DNA of 64,000 nt from Penicillus capitatus (Eukaryota; Chlorophyta). This document shows, one piece after another, positions 57,331 to 64,000 of this stretch. Below the pieces are notes generated by a model that saw nothing but the letters and a program-made list of their open reading frames with translations, had not been told where the DNA came from and searched no databases. The DNA is taken from positions 1,240,001 to 1,304,000 of the forward strand of contig OZ287702.1 in assembly GCA_965649825.1 (NCBI GenBank), in the 5' to 3' direction. A program made the position numbers and the translations under genes. The first letter of the stretch is position 1, and each line of letters begins with the position of its first letter.

Positions 57331-57767
57331 GTCAGGTGAACTGCCTTCCGTCTCAGCAGTGACACCTCTAAGCAGCGAGATCGACATTGTCCTGCGTTGC
57401 ATTCACATGCAGAGATACGCATAAATGTGTCACAAAGAGAGAAGGCAGTACAAACCACCTTCAGCGTTTCATCATCTGTTTAGGGAAGCGTTTCTCGTGA
57501 CAACGTGCGAAAAGCAGGGAGACAGATCAGGCACAAGATCTTCGAGGCGGTCTATCTATGCATGACCGCATGGCGATGGGACGTTTACGAGGACATTTGC
57601 GTTTGATCAAACATGGAACAAATGATGGATGGCATTTCACAAGGATAGAATGTGTCTGTCACATACTACGGCGGCTGATTGCATATTGGGTACAAAAAAG
57701 TTGCCTCGGTGAGTCCTCGCGTCAAGTGTTCTCGAAGAATATGGATTCAGTAACGAACAGAATTTGC
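57331..57767. other. Intergenic
   Basis: About 440 bp between two convergent genes; nothing recognised. Confidence 0.4.
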
Positions 57768-60044
57768 CTAAGATCGGCCAAAGGGTTTGAATCCATACCA
57801 TCCAGTGCTCTGTGGAGGCTTGGGCTGTTGCGTCTTATTGCTGGATTGCTGCGCATGCAATGCTGCACTGCCGCCATTTGGTGCTCCACTTTGGGGAGCC
57901 GCTTGGGAACGACTGGCAGCTGTCGATGCGATGGAAGGAGGGGGTGGACGTTTGGGTGCCACTGCCGGCGGATTGGTTCCGTTCTGCGCCGTCCGTTGCA
58001 AAGATCCACGTGATGTAACGCCAGGCTGAGCAGTGCCACCAGCAGCAGCAGGGGGCTGAGAACGTGCTGGCCCCTGAGGTGGGGCTTCCCGTCTCCTCTC
58101 AGGCGTCACGTTGCGTTTGCCTGTTGGCGGCTTGGGTTTATTGATGAACACGTAGACGCCTTCTTCATTCTTCTTTAGACGGGCAGTCAGTCCTGCTCTC
58201 TCGATGATAGAGACGTCGATTTTGGCCGTCGGAGATTGTCCCATAGAACGTTCTGCCTCTTTGAGTCTCTGCTGTGCCTTGCCGATATCGCTCACCGTAT
58301 CCTGCACCTGCCTTCTATGGCCAGCAATTCCTGCATCTTCTTCCAACAGCATATCTTTGTCTTCATCAGGCAGGCGTAGAATGTATTCTTCAATTTTGGG
58401 ACCAAGGCTTTCGGTCGATTTGTCTACCAACAAATGAACGATGACTTTGGGCACGGTCATCACTAAGGTATCGCAAGCCAATCGCGTATAGTCCTTCATA
58501 TCTGTCGCATGTTGCACAAGAGCGTTCTCCATTGAGAGTTCTGCGTCGTCTTCGAGGAGGATTCCAGGAGATGGCAGCAAAGAGTTGTCCGCATCTCGAC
58601 AGATCGGATCCCAGAAAACCGCTGATCCCAGCCCGTGTCCCTGACCTAGTCTCAGTCCAACATCCCCATCGGCACGTCCATGTCCTCTTTCCGTCTTCTC
58701 CTGCACAGCGGGAACACTCGTGTCAGTGGACTTCGGGGATTGAGGAAGGGCGCGAGTGGACCAAGCCGCCACTCTGGCTCCAGCTCTCGAATCTGAGATT
58801 GTGTTTCGCAAATAATTGAGCCATCTGTACTTATCTGCTGCATCTTCTGCACGCAGAATAAGATCTTTACTTTTCTTATAGATGGCCTTTTCCGGATCCT
58901 TATTCCGAAGGAAAATCAACAAAGAAATTTGCGTTTCCGCGTCCAAATGATCCGTTGATTTCGAGATGGTGCTTTGGGGAAGAACCCCCTGGCCGTCTGT
59001 ATCGGAGACGACACAATCGGCCAACTGAATGGCAACGCTCGGCATCGTGCCTTTCAGGAATGCCTCTTCGGAATGGTAGTACTCCAATGTCTTGGCATTG
59101 TCACGTACCCCAAAAAAACGGCGTTGCCATAGAGAACTCTCAAATTGCGTAAGCTTATTCCGAGAACGTGTGGACGATTTTTCGAGATAACCAGAAACAC
59201 CAAAAACCGCGTCCGGACTGGAGTATACGTTAGGAATGGCATCACCCGGCAGAACGGGTGGCAGACTGACCTCAGTTTCCGCCACGGATCGTGCGTCGTC
59301 CTCCTCTTCCTCCTCATCTTCCTCTCCAGTTTTTCGAGATTGGCGATTTGTGGCATCCCGTCGCTTCAGAGCCTCTTGTTGGTCTTGGATGCGTCTGAAG
59401 GTGAGATAACGAAAGAAACTGCAGGACACAAAACACTGCTCCATTTCCACCATACGTACCGCCATTTTCATGGCCTCCTCTTTTAATTCCTCCAAACCGA
59501 TGTTCGCCACGGGCAGTATCTGTTCGATGTAATGAGGAAATCGGACGACAGGTGGACCCCTTTCCAGAGCTGGCACTTGACAAGACTCTTTTATGGCGCG
59601 GTCAGCAGCCATGGTCACAATTCCATGCACACTGTCGACCAAATCGCGGACAGGATTGGACAGGGACCCGATGGATTTCTCAAAGATGGCTCGAAGACCG
59701 GCCTCGGGTGCGACGAGGTAAGGCTGATAACCGTCCGAAATTCGAAGCTCTTCCTTTACGCGAGCGATGTCGTTGTAGATATCTTCGAGTGGCAATCGGC
59801 GAACGTGTCCCGGAAAGCCATTGTCATCCACAAGCTCGTTCTTGATAGAATCCGACAATTCTGAACCGTCTTCGAGGAGAGCGCTCAGTTTGTCCGTAAA
59901 GGCACGTGTCTGTGCCATTAAATCGGAGAGCCCACGTGGCGGTGCATTGAGTGCTTCGAGCAGTTTCATGCAGTCCAGGCGTTTCTTCGTTAAGGCTCTT
60001 GATAAATCGCCCAGGCCTTCGGTGTTCACGTCAACGACAGACAT
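57768..60044 (-). CDS. Dynamin-family protein lacking the GTPase domain (stalk-PH-GED-PRD)
   Basis: One intronless frame of 758 codons from ATG 60044 (MSVVDVNTEGLGDLSRALTK). An in-frame TGA at 60048-60050, just upstream, fixes the start. Residues about 10-235 match the dynamin middle/stalk region (LPLEDIYNDIARVKEELRIS, LRAIFEKSIGSLSNPVRDLV, MVEMEQCFVSCSFFRYLTFR). An acidic insert follows. About 290-415 is a PH domain (FGVSGYLEKSS, LWQRRFFGV, YYHSEE, DKYRWLNYLRN). About 520-600 is the GTPase effector domain (TRLACDTLVMTVPKVIVHLL). The C-terminus is Pro-rich with many PP and PxxP stretches. The approximately 300-residue G domain (GxxxxGKS, DLPG, TKxD) is absent, and there is no room for it before TerC 137 bp away. 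Membrane binding and assembly without GTP hydrolysis are inferred. Confidence 0.85.
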   Translation of the reverse strand: MSVVDVNTEGLGDLSRALTKKRLDCMKLLEALNAPPRGLSDLMAQTRAFTDKLSALLEDGSELSDSIKNELVDDNGFPGHVRRLPLEDIYNDIARVKEELRISDGYQPYLVAPEAGLRAIFEKSIGSLSNPVRDLVDSVHGIVTMAADRAIKESCQVPALERGPPVVRFPHYIEQILPVANIGLEELKEEAMKMAVRMVEMEQCFVSCSFFRYLTFRRIQDQQEALKRRDATNRQSRKTGEEDEEEEEDDARSVAETEVSLPPVLPGDAIPNVYSSPDAVFGVSGYLEKSSTRSRNKLTQFESSLWQRRFFGVRDNAKTLEYYHSEEAFLKGTMPSVAIQLADCVVSDTDGQGVLPQSTISKSTDHLDAETQISLLIFLRNKDPEKAIYKKSKDLILRAEDAADKYRWLNYLRNTISDSRAGARVAAWSTRALPQSPKSTDTSVPAVQEKTERGHGRADGDVGLRLGQGHGLGSAVFWDPICRDADNSLLPSPGILLEDDAELSMENALVQHATDMKDYTRLACDTLVMTVPKVIVHLLVDKSTESLGPKIEEYILRLPDEDKDMLLEEDAGIAGHRRQVQDTVSDIGKAQQRLKEAERSMGQSPTAKIDVSIIERAGLTARLKKNEEGVYVFINKPKPPTGKRNVTPERRREAPPQGPARSQPPAAAGGTAQPGVTSRGSLQRTAQNGTNPPAVAPKRPPPPSIASTAASRSQAAPQSGAPNGGSAALHAQQSSNKTQQPKPPQSTGWYGFKPFGRS

Positions 60045-60181
60045 TGTTCACGGTATGACAAATCGAATAATGACGATGCGTTGTACTCGAGCGCACGAAC
60101 GAACGAACGGGGTCTCATTGTTGGTACGTTCAGATCCTGTCAGCTAAGTGGACGGAAGGTCTATATATCTTTCCATACGTC
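60045..60181. promoter_or_regulatory. Intergenic region between divergent genes
   Basis: 137 bp between the stalk-PH-GED protein and TerC. It contains TATATA near 60163-60170, which could be a TATA element for either direction, but this is weak. Confidence 0.3.
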
Positions 60182-61410
60182 ATGTTCACGACGCAAGGGC
60201 GATTTCAGGCCGTCTCAAACGTAACACAAGCTCGACAGAGTCCACCCCGACGGTCGAATAGACCACAGTGTCAGCCGCGGCTATTTGGGAAGCCCAGAAA
60301 ACAGAATACGCACAACGCTTCGACGCTCGTACGGGTAAAACACGCAAAGGCGAACCGTCGCGAACTTCTTTCCTGTCCGCATGAAGAGAGCAGCGGTGCG
60401 ACGCGAAGACGAACATGCCCCCGAAGAATACAGCCTCGCCGATTCGATGGATCAGTTGGAAATCGTGTCCAACTCTTCGACAACATCCACTTCCGATCCA
60501 GATGTCGAAGCTTTGATGGAAATAAAGGTCCGTCGTCCGCTCTTCATTTTCCTTGCATCCAATGATGTGACGTCTTTGTTAGAAGAGCGAGGAAGTCGAG
60601 TTTCGGAGTGAAGTTGCTGCCGGCTGGATCGGAGCGGCCATGCTCTTCGGAGTCGGTATCTTCTATTTCTTCGGCCAGGAGAAGGCTGAAGAGTACTTTG
60701 CTGGATATCTCCTCGAACAGAGTCTCTCCGTCGACAATCTCTTTGTCTTCATTCTGGTCTTCAAATACTTTCGCACACCTCAGGAGTACCAGTCTAAAGT
60801 ACTGACCTATGGCTTTATCACTGCAGGCGTGCTGCGCCTGATCATGGTCGTGATGGGTGTCGAAATCATCGAATACTTCCATCCCGTTTTACTCGTCTTT
60901 GCAGGACTGTTGGTCTATTCCAGTCTTCAACTCCTTCTGACAGATCCGAACGAAGACGAGGATCTCGGAGAGAACACCATTGTGCGTTTCTGCCGTCGTT
61001 TGATCTCCGTTTCCGATCACTACGATGGAAATCGCTTCTTCACTCAACAGAAAGGGATGATGGTGGCCACACCATTACTGTTAACGCTTGCGGTTGTGGA
61101 ACTGAGTGATGTCGTCTTTGCTGTCGATTCTGTTCCTGCAGTCTTTGGCATCACCCTCGATCCCTTCATTGTCTACACCTCGAATCTCTTTGCCATTCTC
61201 AGTCTCAGATCGATCTATGGATTCGTTTCGATTGTGATGACTCAGCTACGGTTTCTAGACAAATCTGTTGCTGTTGTGTTAGGTTTTATTGGTCTAAAGA
61301 TGGTAGGCGATTTTGGTGGATACCATCTAAGCACCGACCTTTCGTTGTTTATTGTTGCTTTTGTTCTGGGCAGCGGCGTGGCTGCAAGTACACTCTTTCC
61401 AGAAAAATGA
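60182..61410 (+). CDS. TerC family integral membrane protein
   Basis: The first ATG, 60182, gives a basic Ser/Asn/Arg-rich leader (MFTTQGRFQAVSNVTQARQS) like an organelle targeting peptide. It must be spliced to the frame starting MKRAAVRREDEHAPEEYSLA (about 60381), and after a GTCCGTCG...TTAG intron to KSEEVEFRSEVAAGWIGAAM. The rest is one exon with at least seven hydrophobic helices and TerC hallmarks: EYFAGYLLEQSLSVDNLFVF, VVELSDVVFAVDSVPAVFGI and YTSNLFAILSLRSIYG. Plant TerC sits in the thylakoid membrane and bacterial forms in metal or tellurite resistance. Here a plastid site is plausible but unproven. The transporter-like DN and D residues in the helices are intact. Confidence 0.9.
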
Positions 61411-61755
61411 GATGCAGCGACTCATTCTTTGCACAATGCTGATCGACTTCGAGTCGGTTAACGGATGGTGTGTCATTAAGCGTTCCTAACGAGTGAGCGT
61501 GCTCAAGGCACGAGCTATTGCCAAAGACACGAGCGTGCATCATCTTTTTTCCTGAAATCGTCCTTGCATGTTGCTCGACTTCATAAGAACTCTTTCGCCT
61601 TGTCGCTTACGTATTGAACAGCTAGCCTTCGAAGTCGCACGCACCAGTCGAGTCGTACTTGCTAGCGACGACATTTCACAAGGCAGTGGCAGTATTCTGT
61701 TGAAACACACGGAAGTCGTTGACGCTGAGTAAATGCTGACCGGTTTCGTGCACCT
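61411..61755. other. Intergenic, TerC to receptor-like kinase
   Basis: About 345 bp; nothing recognised. Confidence 0.45.
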
Positions 61756-64000
61756 ATGCCCATTCCACTCATTGCCCTTTTCCTATTTGGATGGTCGTTT
61801 GTCGGAGGGTCCGTTGGCCAACCGACGCCAGGCAGCGATTCAACCATCCACATTGAATCATGCTTTGCCTTGCGGCATGAACTTGGAAGACCGGCTGGAA
61901 ATGAAACATTAGTTTTGGCCCAGAATTTAACCTGCGGCGCCGATGAGTGGCCCTTTCCTGTAACCGTCAGGCAAGACAAGATTCTCCAAGGCGAACTCGG
62001 TGAACATGCCTGGACACTCGATCTCTCCAGTCTGAAAAAAGGCAGTGGCATCAAACTCGATTCTCATATCCATCTCACCCTGGAACGTCTCGTTTTGCTC
62101 AACCGGCCAGAGGATGAAGAACAGCAATTCTCATCACTCTCGTACATACATCTCTCAGTCGGTGCAACCATTACCATCGCCCAAAGCTTCATCATCTACA
62201 CCGATTGCAAACATGTTCGGCAGAAGTCTGATTTGATGACGACGAAGAGCACAGATGATCCGTATCATTTTTGCGGAACGCGGAAGCTCTGCCGACAACA
62301 GATCCATCGAAATCGACAGTACACGATCGACAAGAAGATGAAGAACAGTTGTTTGTCTGGGAATGGATTGGCAGCAGAACTGTTACAAAAAGACGAGGCC
62401 AGGGATCAGCCAAAACGGCCAATAAACAGCCTTGCCGTGTTGATTGCCCTGTTGGTGCTACTCTCGGGATTTGTTGTGATGGGCGGCATCATTGTATGGA
62501 TGTGTCGTTCAAAAGAGAGTTCCGCACGTGTGCTCGACACCTTTTTTCACCAGGATGAGAAATCCTTCACTGCCAGTGAGACGACGGAAGTGGATTTCTC
62601 GATGTCATTGAGACTCGTTGCTTTCGATGATTTCTCTATCGATCTGGATCAACAACTCGGAGTAGGAGGATTTGGAACTGTTTATGCAGGCAGATTTCAA
62701 GTAACGCCTGTGCTCTTCTTTCCTCTTCTCTACTCTATTGCCATTGACAGAACCAGAGAGCAGCCATCAAGGTTATCAAGTCCGCTGATGTCCCTGACGG
62801 ACACGAAGCGTGTGAAGAAGCAAATCTCTCGATCGGGTTATCGCATCCAAATGTGATTAGATGCTACGCGACGAGGCACGTCAAGATGAAAGACCTCTTT
62901 GGTGAGCAGCATCCCCAAGGCAAGGCACCTCCACACGACGCCTGACGATTGATCTGGCGGTCTTTGGCAGGAGATGACGACTGTACACTGATATTCTTGG
63001 AGTACTGCGACAAAGGAGAGTTATCCAGAGCCATCGATCGAGGAGAGTATGTTCTGAATTTCGAATCCTTGCAGCCAAAGATGTGTTCCATCTTGCACTG
63101 TGCCCTCGATGTTGCCAAAGGACTGCAGTATCTCCACTCAAACAGCATTGTCCATGGAGATATCAAACCCGATAACATTCTTTTGAAGACCGATGAACTG
63201 GATCCTCGCGGCTACATTTGCAAAGTACACAGCCCTTTTCTCGTTCCTCTTCTAACAACAGGTCTTTCTGCAGATTTGCGATTTTGGGTTGAGTAAAAAA
63301 CTGGAATCTACTGTGACACGATCGGACACATTGGGTATGATTTCTTACATGCCACCAGAGATGCTACGCAAGGGACGCATTGGGAGATTTACAGATGTGT
63401 ATTCGTTCGGGATGTTGCTCTGGGAGATGGTCACTAGTGATGTGCCCTATTCCGAAGTGGACTACAATCAGATTCTTTCCGAAGCTGTCAATGGCAGGCG
63501 ACCCGGGATTCCAGACACCACCCCAGCAACCATCAGAAGCCTAATCAAAGCATGCTGGATTTCTGACTATCACCGACGGCCAATCGCCACAGACATTGTT
63601 CGTCGTTTGCATCTGGCCCTGTCCGAGTGGTATTCATCGTTTCCGATGCATCCAGTGACAACTGCCATTCCACGATGGCTCAGAACAGGCGGACGAAGGT
63701 CCGAACGCCATTCAATTCTTAACTCAACTGTATATGCCGAGTCGTTGTACTCGGATACTGCTCTCGAGGAACCAAGAGAAAGTCACATACCTCAGAGTAT
63801 CATCAAGAGCCATTCAACCTGTATCCATTCTGAATCCACAGGCCAAGATCTTTTGTTCTCTTTTGCGGGGCGGGCGGGAGCGACTTCCCTTGATTTGAAT
63901 GACAACGGTGAACGGTGTTCGATTCCTTCTCGCTTGCCATCTCCGCATCCCACCATGAATGATGTGGACCATCCTCACTCCTCTCCAACCACGAACGTTT
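61756..64000 (+). CDS. Receptor-like protein kinase (TKL), C-terminus beyond the right edge
   Basis: ATG 61756 starts a signal peptide (MPIPLIALFLFGWSFVGGSV). The ectodomain (about residues 25-220) has short repeated strands with DEWPFPVTVRQDKILQGELG and SHIHLTLERLVLLN, suggesting a beta-helix. One transmembrane helix follows (LAVLIALLVLLSGFVVMGGI, about 62430), then the kinase: LGVGGFGTVYAGRF (about 62660), Lys in AIKVIKS after an intron, FLEYCDKGELSRAI, IVHGDIKPDNILL (about 63150), ICDFGLSK (about 63285), YMPPEML and VYSFGMLLWEMV. An HGD replaces HRD; the catalytic Asp and Asn remain. A Ser-rich tail runs off the edge. It is likely a cell-surface sensor; the ligand is unknown. Confidence 0.85.

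Noticed and set aside
57558-58013. Plus-strand frame of 151 codons
   Set aside because: It overlaps the Pro-rich tail of the dynamin-family protein on the other strand and has no domain.
1-64000. CRISPR arrays, bacterial operons, Shine-Dalgarno sites and rRNA or tRNA genes
   Set aside because: None was seen. The gene content and introns are eukaryotic and no canonical tRNA B box was found.

Overview
This window is nuclear DNA from a eukaryotic protist. Genes are interrupted by short GT-AG introns (most of those I could resolve are about 45-80 nt). There are no operons or ribosome-binding sites, and the gene set is eukaryotic: PI4-kinase III alpha, VPS54, LTV1, DDX55/SPB4, mitoferrin, mitoribosomal mL46 and an HCA59/C9orf78-like protein. 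A DNAAF5/HEATR2 gene implies motile cilia or flagella at some stage. A TerC membrane protein of the plastid/bacterial type, TKL and receptor-like kinases, helical-repeat organelle RNA-binding-type proteins and Cys-rich wall-like proteins point to the alveolate/stramenopile/rhizarian (SAR) area, perhaps an alga or a descendant of one. A chromerid-like source is only a weak guess; nothing here fixes the lineage.

Layout. 1-8.2 kb: three neighbouring secreted-protein genes: an unknown protein running off the left edge, a subtilase-fold protein that has lost catalytic residues, and a triple-FAS1 protein. 8.2-13.8 kb: gene-poor, partly AT-rich DNA holding a decayed Penelope-type reverse transcriptase fragment and an apparently complete small LTR element (TRIM type) with identical 148-bp LTRs, a primer-binding site, a polypurine tract and a 4-bp target duplication. 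13.8-27.5 kb: a lone exon, mL46, the 6.7-kb PI4KA gene, a small Ala/Gly/Ser-rich protein and VPS54. 27.7-38.5 kb: hypothetical proteins, the HCA59-like gene and a large Cys-rich secreted protein with spacers resembling YadA-head repeats. 38.5-51.9 kb: a very compact housekeeping block (LTV1, SPB4/DDX55, an OPR/HPR-like protein, CDP-diacylglycerol synthase, SAL1-like phosphatase, mitoferrin, DNAAF5). Genes on opposite strands are separated here by only 4 to about 70 bp. 52.1-64 kb: a TKL kinase, an ankyrin protein with an apparent 20-nt intron, an unknown gene, a dynamin-family protein that lacks the GTPase domain, TerC, and a receptor-like kinase cut by the right edge.

Themes. Membrane traffic and lipid signalling recur (PI4KA, VPS54/GARP, CDP-DAG synthase, the stalk-PH-GED protein). 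So do ribosome biogenesis (LTV1 beside SPB4), mitochondrial function (mL46, mitoferrin, possibly the OPR-like protein) and the cell surface (Cys-rich, FAS1, pseudo-subtilase, receptor kinase). The most unusual items are the GTPase-less dynamin and the subtilase with its Asp and Ser replaced by Ala. Exon boundaries were worked out by eye, so gene limits are approximate wherever that is said.
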